NCBI RefSeq assembly: GCF_019048265.1
Contig: NZ_CP077311.1
Span: forward strand, 1,944,001-2,008,000
Origin: Aeromonas sp. FDAARGOS 1405
Lineage (GTDB): Bacteria > Pseudomonadota > Gammaproteobacteria > Enterobacterales > Aeromonadaceae
Reading direction: 5' to 3'
DNA: 64,000 nt
The position numbers and the translations under genes were made by a program. A model generated the notes under the pieces. That model was not told the origin of the DNA, searched no databases, and saw only the letters and a program-made list of their open reading frames with translations. Within the stretch, counting starts at the first letter, position 1. Each line of letters begins with the position of its first letter. This document shows positions 1 through 9,116 of this stretch, piece by piece.

Positions 1-76
1 TGCCAGCAAGCCCTTATTCTGGCTTAGCACACATGGAGTGTGTCTGTCCTCCTGGAACAAATCAGAGCGAAACAGG

Positions 77-580
77 ATGTTTTTGCGTTCAGGTTTTAGC
101 CTTATCGAGCTTATGGTGACCATAGCGCTCGTCTCTTTGTTACTCACGTTAGGGGTTCCTTCCTTCAGCGCTTTGTTGCGCACCATTTCTCTCAATACTC
201 AGGCCAACAACTTTGTTGCAGCTATCAACCTTGCCCGCTCGGAAGCCATTCGTCGCAACACGGTAGTGATCCTCTCCGCTGCTGCCGATAACCTGACCCA
301 GCATCACTGGGAGGCCGGTTGGCAGATCTGGGTTGATGGCAACGGCAACGGCATACTGGATAATGGTGAGTTGTTGCGAGACTTTCCCGATATGGGGAGT
401 GGAGTCCTGAGCAGCAATACTTCCCTGCTGCGTTTCAATAGCGAGGGTTTTCTTGATGGTCGTACTCCCTTGGCCCGGGTATTTTCTCTGCGTCCCGATG
501 AGTGCAGAAATGAGGCCTCCCGTGATATCAACATCACAGTCGCTGGTCGCCCCTCCATTACCGAGGCTAGTTGCCCATGA
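77..580 (+). CDS. fimT: FimT/GspH-like type IV minor pilin (cluster 1)
   Basis: Minor pilin expected to join the priming or tip complex of a type IV pilus in the inner membrane. A class III signal is visible: the short leader MFLRSG is followed by FSLIELMVTIALVSLLL, with Phe at +1 and Glu at +5 of the mature protein and a single hydrophobic helix. The globular part follows the GspH/FimT pattern, with many Ala, Asn and Arg residues in NLARSEAIRRN. I chose the ATG at 77 because it gives a normal six-residue leader. An upstream in-frame start at 38 would give an unusually long leader. It is the first of six tightly packed plus-strand genes. Its stop overlaps the start of the next gene. Confident as a pseudopilin; FimT and FimU cannot be told apart here. 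Confidence 0.85.
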   Translation: MFLRSGFSLIELMVTIALVSLLLTLGVPSFSALLRTISLNTQANNFVAAINLARSEAIRRNTVVILSAAADNLTQHHWEAGWQIWVDGNGNGILDNGELLRDFPDMGSGVLSSNTSLLRFNSEGFLDGRTPLARVFSLRPDECRNEASRDINITVAGRPSITEASCP

Positions 581-990
581 TGCGAGAACGGGGTTTGTCA
601 CTGCTTGAAATCATGATCTCGGTACTGGTGCTCTCCATCGGTATTCTGGGGATGGCTACTCTGCAACTGCAGGCTCTCAAGAGTAACCAGTCGGCGCTGA
701 CGCGTACCGAGGCGACCCAGTATGCATACATGATCAACGATATGATGCGGGCTAATCGCAGCGCGGCTCTGAACGGGCAATACAATATCGACTTGGGCGA
801 AACTGTCTCGGGTAGCTCTATGGCGGTTCAGGATCTGCTGCACTGGAAGCGGGTCGTGGCCGAGCTACCAGGTGGCGATGGCGCCGTATCGGTCAGTGCC
901 GGAAGGGCCACTATTACTATTCAGTGGGATAGCAGTCGGCTGTCGACTGATCCAGCGTCGCGCAGCATGATCCTGAGGACGGACCTATGA
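577..990 (+). CDS. pilV: PilV-like type IV minor pilin (cluster 1)
   Basis: Small minor pilin of about 137 residues. The mature N-terminus LSLLEIMISVLVLSIGILGMATLQLQ carries the +5 Glu and the I/V-L-G-M-A pattern seen in PilV/GspI proteins. The ATG at 577 overlaps the previous stop (ATGA), which argues for translational coupling and against the TTG six bases upstream. The end overlaps the following PilW start by the same ATGA arrangement. PilV proteins are thought to sit in the tip-proximal initiation complex with PilW, PilX and FimU. Confidence 0.85.
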   Translation: MMRERGLSLLEIMISVLVLSIGILGMATLQLQALKSNQSALTRTEATQYAYMINDMMRANRSAALNGQYNIDLGETVSGSSMAVQDLLHWKRVVAELPGGDGAVSVSAGRATITIQWDSSRLSTDPASRSMILRTDL

Positions 991-2087
991 GCAGGAGCGG
1001 TTTGCCGCTACACCAGCACGGGATCGGCTTGGTCGAGGTGATGATCGCCCTGGTGCTCTCGCTGATAACGGTGGGGGTCATGATTCAGGTGTTTCTCGGC
1101 AATCACAAAACCTATCTCACTGGCGAGGCCATTGCCCGGGTGCGGGAAGATAGCGGATTTGCCACCAATCTGCTGCAAAAAGAGCTGCGTATGGTGGGCT
1201 ATCAGGGGTGTCTCAGCAAGCAGGGGGTCAATATCACCAATACCCTCAATAACAGTACGGCACTGCCCTACAACTTCACCACCTTTTTGCGTGGTTACGA
1301 CAATGTGACGTCCACTTTGCCAGCCGAGCTGTCTGCTCTGTTCAGCGGTTCCGAGCCCAGACCCATGCCGGGTAGCGATATCCTGTTGGTTCAGGGGCCG
1401 GTTGGGGTTGGGGTGCCGCTCAGTCGTGATAATCATAACAGTGCCGCCCAGCTGTTTGTGCAGCAGCTATCCAGCAAGGCCGACTATTGTGGTTCCGGCG
1501 CACAGGGTTATAGCGATCTGTGCGAGGGAGATATCGTCATGGTCTCCGACTGTCAGAAGGCCAGAATATTTCAGGTCACCAAAGTACAGGGCGTGGCAGG
1601 GGGGCGTGAGGTCAATATCGTCCACTCCAATGACAACAAATATACGCCAGGCAATGCCAGCAGTTCCTGGGGGGGGGCCAGCAGCCCACCCGAGGAGCGA
1701 TTCGGTCTTGGCTCGGTCGTGAACAGGGTGGAAACCCGTCTCTACTATATCGCCCGCCCCTCTGCCAGCAGCCCCTACGCGCTTTATCGCAAGAACGGGG
1801 TGGCTGCAGGTATGCCCCTTATCGAAGGGGTTGCCAATATGCAACTTACATTCGGCGAGGATCAGAACCGGGATCGTGCGGCAGATCGCTACGTGAGCGC
1901 CGCAGGTAATCCAAACTGGGACAATGTACTGGGGATTGGAGTGCAACTTTTGATGCGCAGCAACCAGGGTAATGTGGTGTCGTCTCCGCAGGCCCTTAGC
2001 TTTGCCGGAGCCACCTTCCGGGCGACCGATCGCAACTGGTACTGGGTCGCCGAAACCACAGTTGCGCTGCGCAATCGGCTACCTTGA
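987..2087 (+). CDS. pilW: PilW-like type IV minor pilin (cluster 1)
   Basis: Minor pilin of 366 residues, a normal PilW (GspJ-like) size. The class III signal ends QHG, followed by IGLVEVMIALVLSLITVGVMIQVFLG with Glu at +5. The typical PilW motif of paired Arg and Gly after the helix (LQKELRMVGYQGCL) is visible near residues 67-80. Several Cys residues (GYQGC, DYCGSG, DLCEGD, SDCQKAR) could form disulfides in the periplasm. It starts inside the end of pilV (ATGA) and lies just upstream of pilX, so it is probably co-translated with both. Confidence 0.85.
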   Translation: MSRSGLPLHQHGIGLVEVMIALVLSLITVGVMIQVFLGNHKTYLTGEAIARVREDSGFATNLLQKELRMVGYQGCLSKQGVNITNTLNNSTALPYNFTTFLRGYDNVTSTLPAELSALFSGSEPRPMPGSDILLVQGPVGVGVPLSRDNHNSAAQLFVQQLSSKADYCGSGAQGYSDLCEGDIVMVSDCQKARIFQVTKVQGVAGGREVNIVHSNDNKYTPGNASSSWGGASSPPEERFGLGSVVNRVETRLYYIARPSASSPYALYRKNGVAAGMPLIEGVANMQLTFGEDQNRDRAADRYVSAAGNPNWDNVLGIGVQLLMRSNQGNVVSSPQALSFAGATFRATDRNWYWVAETTVALRNRLP

Positions 2088-2098
2088 GGAGCCCAGTC

Positions 2099-2575
2099 AT
2101 GATGGATCGACAGCAGGGGATGGCGCTGGTGATCAGCCTGATTTTTCTGGTCATGGTGAGCCTGCTGGGTATGGCCAGCATGCGTGGGGCGCAGTTGCAA
2201 GAGAAGATGGCGGGTAACCAGAAAGAGGCTCTGCAGGCATTGCAGGCGGCAGAAGCGGGCCTGCGCGCTGCCGAGCGCTATATCGAGGCTGGCAACTCGG
2301 GTCCCTATGACAACAGCGCGGGCCTGTATGAATTTATCGACACCGCGGTGGATCCTGCCTCCCCTTCGACCGCCTGGCGTACCTATACCAACAGTGGTCT
2401 GGCGGGGCGCGCTCCCGAATACTTTATCGAACGGTTGCCCTATACCCAGGGGGGGAGCGAGGATCTGGCAGTCGATGAGCCCATCAGTGAGCGTCGTCTA
2501 TATCGTATTACTGCAAGGGGATTTGGTCTCTCTGACGAGAGCCGGGTGCTGTTGCAATCGACCTATAGTCGCTAG
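2099..2575 (+). CDS. pilX: PilX-like type IV minor pilin (cluster 1)
   Basis: GspK/PilX-type minor pilin of about 158 residues. After MMDRQQG the mature helix MALVISLIFLVMVSLLGMASM lacks Glu at +5. This is the known hallmark of the GspK/PilX tip subunit, which does not need the Glu5 contact because no subunit lies above it. The motif LQEKMAGNQKEALQALQAAEAGLRAAE is characteristic of PilX N-terminal domains. I place the start at 2099 (2102 is equivalent) because a TGAGGA ribosome site at 2085-2090 is well spaced from it. A TTG at 2084 would overlap pilW but has no good ribosome site. Confidence 0.85.
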   Translation: MMDRQQGMALVISLIFLVMVSLLGMASMRGAQLQEKMAGNQKEALQALQAAEAGLRAAERYIEAGNSGPYDNSAGLYEFIDTAVDPASPSTAWRTYTNSGLAGRAPEYFIERLPYTQGGSEDLAVDEPISERRLYRITARGFGLSDESRVLLQSTYSR

Positions 2576-2585
2576 GAGGCGGTGT

Positions 2586-5500
2586 ATGGGCAAACTTGGT
2601 TTTGGCCTTTCAGTGATGCTCTGCTGTGCTTCGGCACAGGCGGCGCTCGATATTGCCCAGGTTCCCCTCTATCTCGGCACCCGGGCCGATCCCAATATCA
2701 TGTTTACCCTGGATGATTCGGGCTCGATGCATTTCGAGTTGATGCCGGAGGGGTTGATTGAGAACAGCGCTCGCTACGTCTACCCCAGAGCCGACAATGT
2801 CTATGGCAGCGAGGATTATGACAACCGGACCGTGACTTTCACCAGCAATAACGACCGCAATGCCTATACCCGCTCAAGCAACAACAACAAACTCTACTAC
2901 AACCCGCAGCAGAGCTATCGGCCTTGGGCCAAGGCGGATGGTACCCCGATGGCGAATGCCAGCATCAGCTGTGCACCGCACAACCCCTTCAATACCGCCG
3001 CCGGCTGTCGTGATCTGACCAAGAACAACCGCTCCAAGTCCCTGCGTTACTACACCGGATTCTCTTCCACCGATTACAAAGATGACGAGACCTTCTGGCC
3101 AGCCGTCTACTTTGCCTACAAGGGCAGTGGTGACGTGAAGAAAGTGAGCAGTTATACCCGGGTCGAGATAAAGTCCGGCAGCACCTATGGCGGGCGGCCC
3201 AATCGCAGTGATTGTAAGAGCGCCCCCGTTTGTACTTATGACGAGGAGATCCAGAACTTTGCCAACTGGTATACCTACTACCGCTCACGGATCCTAGCGG
3301 CTCGTGCCGGGGTCGGCCGTGCCTTTGCCAGCCAAGGGCAGGCCCTCCGGGTGGGGTTTGCCACCATCAATGCTAGCGGCAGTGTGATCCGCGGGGTGGC
3401 GCCTTTCTCCGGAACCGATCGCAGCGCCTTTTTCAGCGACCTTTACAGCCGCGATATTCCGGCCGCCGGCACGCCGCTGCGCACCAGTCTGAAGGACGTG
3501 GGGGAGTACTTCTCCCGCACTGACAAAAACGGCCCCTGGGCGGCCAGTGCCGGCAGCACCTTGCCCCACCTCACCTGCCGGCAGAGCTACAACATCCTGA
3601 TGACTGATGGCTACTGGAACGGAAATTCTCCCTGGGTCGGCGATCAGGACAAAGATAGCATCGAGAATACGCTGGCCGATGTGGCCTACCAGTACTGGAA
3701 GACCGATCTGCGCCCCGATCTCGCCAACAAGGTGCCGACCAGCACGGCGGATCCGGCCAATTGGCAGCATCTGGTCAACTTTACCGTCGGGCTTGGCGTC
3801 AACGGTTCCCTCAATCCTGCCAACGGTATCCCGAGCCGTTGGCCCAATCCCCATGATCCGGATGACAAGGAGTACAAGAATGCGACCTACATTCCGGAGT
3901 ACAAGATTGATGACCTGTGGCACGCGGCACTCAACAGCAAGGGGAGCTTTTTCAGCGCGGCGGATCCGGATACCTTCGCCGCAGCCCTGAGCAGCACCCT
4001 GGCCCAGATCGCGGCCCGCAACAGCTCCGCCAGCTCGGTGACTGCCAACGCAACCCGGCTGGACAGCAATACCCACATCTACCAAGCCCGCTATAACAGC
4101 GGCGACTGGTCGGGGCAACTGGTCTCGATCCCGCTGAACAGCGATGGCACCCTTGGGGAGATCGCCTGGGATGCTGCTACCTTGATCCCCGAGCCTTCAG
4201 CACGCAATATTTTCACCCGGCAAGACGGTGTCGGCATCCCCTTCCGTTGGGATACGCTGAATGTGGCCAACCGGGCTCTATTCAATGTTGCTGGTGACAA
4301 CCAGGGAGAAAGCCGCGTCGCCTATCTGCGCGGTGAGCGCAGTGGCGAGCAGCGCAATGGCGGTGCGTTTCGCAATCGTAGCGATCTGCTTGGAGACATC
4401 ATTAATTCAGATCCCGTCTATGTGGGCAAGCGTGATTACGGTTACAGCAGTGCAGTCGGTCTGACCCAGCCAGAGCGGGAGGGTTACCAGGCTTTTCTAG
4501 ACTCAACGGCGATTACCCGCCGCACCCCCATGCTCTATGTCGGTGCCAATGACGGTATGCTGCACGGATTTCGAGTCTCCGACGGTGTCGAGCGGCTGGC
4601 CTATATCCCGTCCAGCCTGCTGGGCGAGCTGACTCAGTTGACCAGACCGAATTACAGCCATCGCTACTATGTGGATGGGACGCCCAAGGTGGGCGATGCC
4701 TATCTGGGCAGTCGCTGGAAGAGCATCTTGCTGGGATCCACTGGTGCCGGTGGCAAGGCGGTATTTGCCATCGATGTGACGGCCCCGGATAACTTCACCG
4801 CAGATAAGATGCTGTGGGAGTTCACCAATAGCGAAATGGGGGTTGCACTGGCGGCACCCACTTTGGTCCGGGTCAAAGCCGACAACAAATGGGTTGCTCT
4901 GGTTGCCAATGGTTACAACAGCACCAGCCAGACTGCGAGGCTATTTGTGCTGGATCTGGCAACTGGCGCCATTATCAAGGAGATCGATACCCAGGTGGGG
5001 TCGGCCAGCGAGCCCAATGGTTTATCTTCCCCCTTACCGGTAGATCAAGACGGGGACAGGATTGTCGACTATGTCTATGCCGGTGACCTGCACGGCAATC
5101 TGTGGAAATTCGATCTGACCGGCAACAACAGTGCCCAGTGGGGAAGTGCATTGAAAACGGGCAGCAAGCCCACGCCGATGTTTCAGGCCTGTAATGGTAG
5201 TTGCAGTGCCAGTACGCGTCAGCCGATTACCATGCGCCCTTTGGCTATTCGTCACCCTAAGGGGGGGGTTATGGTAATGATGGGGACTGGCAGTTATTTT
5301 ACCAATGATGACAAACTGGTTCCCGCCACGCCGAGGCTGGAAGCGGTGTACGGTATCTGGGATACGGGGGCTACCGTGCTCAGTAGCCAGCTGTTGCAGC
5401 AGAGCATCACCCATGAGTTTGTGGCCAACGGCACCACTATCAAGTTCAACGTGAGGGTTGTCTCCAACCGGAATGTCAATTACACCAGCCAAAAGGGTTG

Positions 5501-5939
5501 GTATCTGCTATTGAAATCGCCAAGCTTGAGCAAGGGGGTAGGGGAACGGGCTGTCTCCGAGATGCTCTATCGGCATAAGCGTTTAATTTTCAACACATTG
5601 ATTCCGTCAGCGGATGCCTGTGATTTTGGTGGCCGCTCCTGGCTGATGGAGCTGGATCCCATCTCGGGTGCCAGACTAACCTACTCGGTGTTTGACGTTA
5701 ACGGCGACGGGGCTGTTAACGATGATGATTATGTCGCGATCAAGGATGATGCTGGTAATGACATCAAGGTACCTGTCAGCGGGAAACAGTTTGATGAGCT
5801 CACCACGACGCCAAGCGTGGTGGAGGATGCCGAGATGGAGCGCAAATATATCAGCGGCTCCAGTGGTAATATCTCGGTCACGCTGGAAGAGGGGGCAGGC
5901 GATCTGGGTGGCCGTCAGTCCTGGTTGCAACTGGAGTAG
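2586..5939 (+). CDS. pilY1: PilY1-like pilus tip adhesin/assembly protein
   Basis: Large exported protein of 1117 residues, likely to act at the pilus tip in adhesion, retraction control and surface sensing. A signal peptide occupies about residues 1-19 (ending ASAQA). A von Willebrand A-like DDSGS metal site lies at residues 43-47. The C-terminal half is a PilY1-type beta-propeller with a calcium-loop signature [18 protein letters not shown] near residues 820-837. A second EF-hand-like loop, [14 protein letters not shown], lies near residue 1037. I chose the ATG at 2586 because an AGGAGG site precedes it (2574-2579) and it opens directly on the signal peptide. The frame is open upstream to 2184, but that stretch overlaps pilX. 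PilY1 is typically encoded with pilVWX, as here. Confidence 0.92.
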   Translation: MGKLGFGLSVMLCCASAQAALDIAQVPLYLGTRADPNIMFTLDDSGSMHFELMPEGLIENSARYVYPRADNVYGSEDYDNRTVTFTSNNDRNAYTRSSNNNKLYYNPQQSYRPWAKADGTPMANASISCAPHNPFNTAAGCRDLTKNNRSKSLRYYTGFSSTDYKDDETFWPAVYFAYKGSGDVKKVSSYTRVEIKSGSTYGGRPNRSDCKSAPVCTYDEEIQNFANWYTYYRSRILAARAGVGRAFASQGQALRVGFATINASGSVIRGVAPFSGTDRSAFFSDLYSRDIPAAGTPLRTSLKDVGEYFSRTDKNGPWAASAGSTLPHLTCRQSYNILMTDGYWNGNSPWVGDQDKDSIENTLADVAYQYWKTDLRPDLANKVPTSTADPANWQHLVNFTVGLGVNGSLNPANGIPSRWPNPHDPDDKEYKNATYIPEYKIDDLWHAALNSKGSFFSAADPDTFAAALSSTLAQIAARNSSASSVTANATRLDSNTHIYQARYNSGDWSGQLVSIPLNSDGTLGEIAWDAATLIPEPSARNIFTRQDGVGIPFRWDTLNVANRALFNVAGDNQGESRVAYLRGERSGEQRNGGAFRNRSDLLGDIINSDPVYVGKRDYGYSSAVGLTQPEREGYQAFLDSTAITRRTPMLYVGANDGMLHGFRVSDGVERLAYIPSSLLGELTQLTRPNYSHRYYVDGTPKVGDAYLGSRWKSILLGSTGAGGKAVFAIDVTAPDNFTADKMLWEFTNSEMGVALAAPTLVRVKADNKWVALVANGYNSTSQTARLFVLDLATGAIIKEIDTQVGSASEPNGLSSPLPVDQDGDRIVDYVYAGDLHGNLWKFDLTGNNSAQWGSALKTGSKPTPMFQACNGSCSASTRQPITMRPLAIRHPKGGVMVMMGTGSYFTNDDKLVPATPRLEAVYGIWDTGATVLSSQLLQQSITHEFVANGTTIKFNVRVVSNRNVNYTSQKGWYLLLKSPSLSKGVGERAVSEMLYRHKRLIFNTLIPSADACDFGGRSWLMELDPISGARLTYSVFDVNGDGAVNDDDYVAIKDDAGNDIKVPVSGKQFDELTTTPSVVEDAEMERKYISGSSGNISVTLEEGAGDLGGRQSWLQLE

Positions 5940-5947
5940 AGGTTGGC

Positions 5948-6349
5948 ATGGAACGTGGTTTTACCCTGATTGAGTTGATGATAGTGGTCGCAGTGGTCGC
6001 CATTCTGGCCGCGATCGCATATCCCAGTTACAACAACTACATGGCGGCAGCCAAGCGAGCCGAAGCTAAGGCCGTATTGCTGGAAGCTGCACAATATCTG
6101 GAGCGGGAGTTTACCGCCAGCGGCAATTATGACGCAGGTAACCTGACCTCTGCCGGCCTGGCGACCCTACCGAGGGATGGTGGTGCTGCTTATTACAATG
6201 TGGCGCTCAATGCCAGTGGGGCACGTTATACCCTGACCGCTATTCCGACCGGTGTGATGAATGGCGATCCCTGTGGATTGTTGACCCTCGATCAGAGCGG
6301 ACTGCAGGGGGTATCACGAGCCACCATGACAGCCACCGAATGCTGGTAG
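5948..6349 (+). CDS. pilE: PilE-like type IV minor pilin (cluster 1, last gene)
   Basis: Pilin of 133 residues with a very short leader (MERG) and mature N-terminus [28 protein letters not shown], including Glu at +5 and the AYPSY turn. The paired C-terminal Cys (DPCGLL, ATECW) would close the D-loop disulfide typical of PilE and major-pilin-like proteins. It starts 8 bases after pilY1 behind an AGAGG site. It ends 3 bases from the stop of a second PilE-like pilin on the opposite strand, which also ends in ECW. It is probably a minor pilin of the PilY1 operon and not the major pilin. Confidence 0.85.
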   Translation: MERGFTLIELMIVVAVVAILAAIAYPSYNNYMAAAKRAEAKAVLLEAAQYLEREFTASGNYDAGNLTSAGLATLPRDGGAAYYNVALNASGARYTLTAIPTGVMNGDPCGLLTLDQSGLQGVSRATMTATECW

Positions 6350-6352
6350 CGT

Positions 6353-6742
6353 TCAGTTCCAGCACTCGGCAGGGTGCTTGATGTCGGCCTTGTTGATAGT
6401 CAGGGTATCACAGGCCGTGCTGCCAGCCTTGTCACCGACCTGGGCCCCCTTGCTGGTGGCTACCAGTGTGTAGGCGGTGGCGGTGGCGCCAGAAATGCTA
6501 AAGGTGTAGTAGTCGCTGGTTGGGTTGCCCACACTGGCTATCGCACTGCTGTAACTGGCATTGGAGATGCGAAATTCTTCCTGTTTGAGCTGCATGGTCA
6601 ACAAGCCCTTGATGGCATCGGCTCGACGAGATTTACGCAGACCGTCGGTAAAGCTCGGGTAGGCGACAGCAGCAATAATGGCAACAATGGCAACGACCAC
6701 CATCAATTCCAGCAGGGTGATTCCAGATTGTTTGATTCTCAT
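6353..6742 (-). CDS. PilE-like type IV pilin, convergent with cluster 1
   Basis: Pilin of 129 residues. The leader MRIKQSG is followed by ITLLELMVVVAIVAIIAAVAYPSFTDGLRKSRRADAI, with Glu at +5. The C-terminal pair of Cys (STACDTL, PAECWN) would form the D-loop disulfide. It resembles the PilE-type pilin that Vibrio encodes beside its second minor-pilin operon. It is transcribed away from the FimT-like gene at 6838, so it may be a divergent member of cluster 2. No clear Shine-Dalgarno sequence precedes its only plausible ATG. The 3' end nearly touches the convergent pilin gene. Confidence 0.82.
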   Translation of the reverse strand: MRIKQSGITLLELMVVVAIVAIIAAVAYPSFTDGLRKSRRADAIKGLLTMQLKQEEFRISNASYSSAIASVGNPTSDYYTFSISGATATAYTLVATSKGAQVGDKAGSTACDTLTINKADIKHPAECWN

Positions 6743-6772
6743 GGGCGCGGCAGGGTTCGTTAAACAGGTAGA

Positions 6773-6787
6773 TACTATAGGATAGTA
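6773..6787. promoter_or_regulatory. Inverted repeat in divergent pilin promoter region
   Basis: TACTAT-agg-ATAGTA, a perfect 6-3-6 inverted repeat. It sits in the 95-base gap between two divergently transcribed pilin genes. Read on the minus strand, the repeat contains a TATAGT -10-like hexamer. It could be an operator or overlapping -10 elements; this is inference only. Confidence 0.3.
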
Positions 6788-6837
6788 CTGACCTCATACT
6801 CTACTGGCATGAGCGAAAAGAAAGGAGTATTTAGCCA

Positions 6838-7389
6838 ATGGAATTCACAGAGGGGCGCTCAGCCGGTTTTACCATGATTGAATTGATGATCGCCATGGCT
6901 CTGGTCGCCCTGCTACTAACCGTGGCTATTCCCAGTTACCAGTCATTGCGCCAGGAACAGATGGTCAAGGCGGCTACCCAAGCTGTTTACACGGATATCA
7001 TGCTGCTCAAGTCTGAGGCTATCAAACGTAATAAACCGATTATCTTCAAGATATTTAATGCGGGGCAGGCCAATTGGTGCTATCGCATAGCTCTTGATTC
7101 TACATGTAATAGCTGCATGGATTCATGTTCTGCTATTGAAGGTCGCAAGGGCGTCGATGCCAGCGAGTTTAAGGGTATTACTCTGACTACAAACTATGAG
7201 TTATCCGGTTCTGAACATGCTCTTGAAATCAATAATCGCAGAGGCTCATTCAAAGATCTTCACGGCAGTGGCGGTTTGGGCAATGGTTCTATTTGTCTGA
7301 AGAACGGTGCCTCTGAGCACAGGGTTATTATTGCCACGAATGGCCGAGTGAGAACCGAGCCTGTAACGGGGAGCTCTCCATGCGATTAG
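6838..7389 (+). CDS. FimT/GspH-like type IV minor pilin (cluster 2)
   Basis: Minor pilin of 183 residues. The leader ends SAG, followed by FTMIELMIAMALVALLLTVAIPSYQSL with Glu at +5. The region TDIMLLKSEAIKRNKPI matches the FimT/GspH pattern (LARSEAIKRN). An unusual cluster of five Cys lies near residues 80-98 (NWCYRI, STCNSCMDSC). An AAAGGAG ribosome site precedes the start. The gene and the next one look AT-richer than the flanking DNA. Its end overlaps the PilW-like start. It opens a second minor-pilin operon that has no PilY1. Confidence 0.85.
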   Translation: MEFTEGRSAGFTMIELMIAMALVALLLTVAIPSYQSLRQEQMVKAATQAVYTDIMLLKSEAIKRNKPIIFKIFNAGQANWCYRIALDSTCNSCMDSCSAIEGRKGVDASEFKGITLTTNYELSGSEHALEINNRRGSFKDLHGSGGLGNGSICLKNGASEHRVIIATNGRVRTEPVTGSSPCD

Positions 7390-7997
7390 GTCTGGCACGA
7401 GGCTTTAACATAGTCGAGTTAATGGTGGCCATGGTCGCAGGTTTGTTTTTGGTCGCGGCAGTAACATCCTTGTTCGCCACTATTCTCAAGGCCAATCAAA
7501 CATCGATGCAGGTGAGTCGTCTAAATCAGGAACTGCAAAGTATCACCGATATGATTGCCCGCGATGTACAGCGAACCGGTTACGACCAGGCTGCGACTGC
7601 ATTCCTCGGTGCTGCATCGGGTGTCAAATCGCCATTTTATTTTGATACCACCAGCGATTTGAGGAGTGAAACGATCAGTGGCTCCAAGATTTATCGCTGT
7701 ATCAGGCTGAAATACGATGATGATAACAATGGAATACTTGGTACCAATGAAACCTTTATTTACAGCTACGACAGTGCTGACAAAGGGGTACAACTTGGTT
7801 CCAGTTGCAGCACAGGTAATTTACTTAGCACCGATGACACTATTGAGGTGACTGACCTGACTTTTTCGCTCCTTGGAAGCAGTGCCTCGGCTGGCGCGAG
7901 AACGGTACGTTTGAGCATATCGGGTCAGTTAAAGGCGAATCCCGCACTTAAACTCACCCTGCAGCGTGATATCAAGCTGCGTAACGACGGGTATTGA
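7380..7997 (+). CDS. PilW-like type IV minor pilin (cluster 2)
   Basis: Minor pilin of 205 residues. The leader MRLGLARG is followed by FNIVELMVAMVAGLFLVAAVTSLFATIL with Glu at +5. The stretch LQSITDMIARDVQRTGYDQ matches the PilW/GspJ motif of paired Arg followed by Gly-Tyr. It is much shorter than the cluster 1 PilW (366 residues). The ATG at 7380 overlaps the end of the FimT-like gene, so the two are probably translationally coupled. It has only two Cys residues. Confidence 0.83.
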   Translation: MRLGLARGFNIVELMVAMVAGLFLVAAVTSLFATILKANQTSMQVSRLNQELQSITDMIARDVQRTGYDQAATAFLGAASGVKSPFYFDTTSDLRSETISGSKIYRCIRLKYDDDNNGILGTNETFIYSYDSADKGVQLGSSCSTGNLLSTDDTIEVTDLTFSLLGSSASAGARTVRLSISGQLKANPALKLTLQRDIKLRNDGY

Positions 7998-8001
7998 TGC
8001 C

Positions 8002-9108
8002 ATGAAACGTCATCTTGGCTTTACCACATTCACTATTACGCTAATGCTTATTGTGATCCTGCTTGGCATTTCATTGCTGGCGGGCAAACTGATGGTAGCA
8101 GACCGTCGTGTCAGTCTTAATGAAGTACAGTATCGCCAGGCACTTGCACTGGCCGAGCTGGGCCTCTCGGATGGGGTTGGACGGCTCACGCAAGATGCTG
8201 CTTGGCGTACCCCTAGTAGCGGTATATCTATCACTGTTTCAGCTGGAAATTATACCCTGCAGGCACAGGACGAACCGGCAGTGGTTGTCGGTGGGGCGAA
8301 TGTAGTTCCTGTTAGAGTGCGCGCTATGGCGAGCTTGGTGGACAGTACTGCCAATGCCGAGGTTGAAATTAAGGCCATCAAGATAAGCGTATTGGCGGGC
8401 ACACCGGCGGCCCCTCTGACGATTGCTGGTGGCATGGCAGTATCCGGCAACTTTACAGTGGTGGCTAACCCCAACGGTGGAGGACCGGGCGTCCCGCTAT
8501 CAGTCTGGACAAATGGCAATGTGGATTTGACCAATGGTTCTGGCCAGACCTGCCATCAGGGGGACTACAGCGGCGGGTGCAGTGCTTACATTAGTCAGAA
8601 GGGCGATAAACAGTCGGACATAAAAGACAATGATACTGCATTCCCCACTGATCTGGTCTGGTATCTGTTCAATGAAAATGACGACGCTACAGGGTGGGCC
8701 AATCTGGAGTCGCGAGCAGTACAACTACTGAAAAATTGTGATTCGCTTTCGACGGCATCGAGCGGCCTGATTATTGTCGATGGAGACTGTAAACCGGGTG
8801 GATCAATTGGGTCTACATCTGCGCCTGTAGTACTCATCGTGCGCAATGGCAATCTGACAGTAAATGGGAGCGCCACCCTCTATGGACTGGTGTTTGCCTA
8901 TTCATCCACACCTGCAACTACGACTACCGATATCAGCTTGAAAGGGGGGGCCATCGTCAATGGTGCTGTAGTGGCCAACTATCAACTGGGCAAAACGGCT
9001 AACGGTACCTTTGATGCCAAGTATGATCAGGCGGTGTTGAGCAATATCGAAAATGGGGCGGCGTTTCAGAGCATCAATCTGGTGCCTGGTAGCTGGCGCG
9101 ATTGGTAG
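8002..9108 (+). CDS. PilX/GspK-like minor pilin with beta-helix-like C-terminal domain
   Basis: Protein of 368 residues. MKRHLG is followed by a hydrophobic helix FTTFTITLMLIVILLGISLLAG that lacks Glu at +5, as in PilX and GspK tip subunits. Downstream, YRQALALAELGLSDGVGRL matches the PilX N-terminal domain. The C-terminal two thirds contain short Gly/Val-rich strands (APVVLIVRNGNLTVNGSATLYGLV, SLKGGAIVNGAVVANYQ) that suggest a bactofilin-like right-handed beta-helix, as in some PilX/PulE-like proteins. The start at 8002 gives the normal leader; the frame is open further upstream into the PilW-like gene. It lies between the PilW-like gene and the giant PilV-like gene. Confidence 0.8.
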   Translation: MKRHLGFTTFTITLMLIVILLGISLLAGKLMVADRRVSLNEVQYRQALALAELGLSDGVGRLTQDAAWRTPSSGISITVSAGNYTLQAQDEPAVVVGGANVVPVRVRAMASLVDSTANAEVEIKAIKISVLAGTPAAPLTIAGGMAVSGNFTVVANPNGGGPGVPLSVWTNGNVDLTNGSGQTCHQGDYSGGCSAYISQKGDKQSDIKDNDTAFPTDLVWYLFNENDDATGWANLESRAVQLLKNCDSLSTASSGLIIVDGDCKPGGSIGSTSAPVVLIVRNGNLTVNGSATLYGLVFAYSSTPATTTTDISLKGGAIVNGAVVANYQLGKTANGTFDAKYDQAVLSNIENGAAFQSINLVPGSWRDW

Positions 9109-9116
9109 GAGCATGT

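Noticed and set aside
2184..2585. In-frame N-terminal extension of PilY1
   Set aside because: The extension lies over pilX in another frame, is Arg/Ser-rich and would destroy the signal peptide; AGGAGG before 2586 gives the better start.
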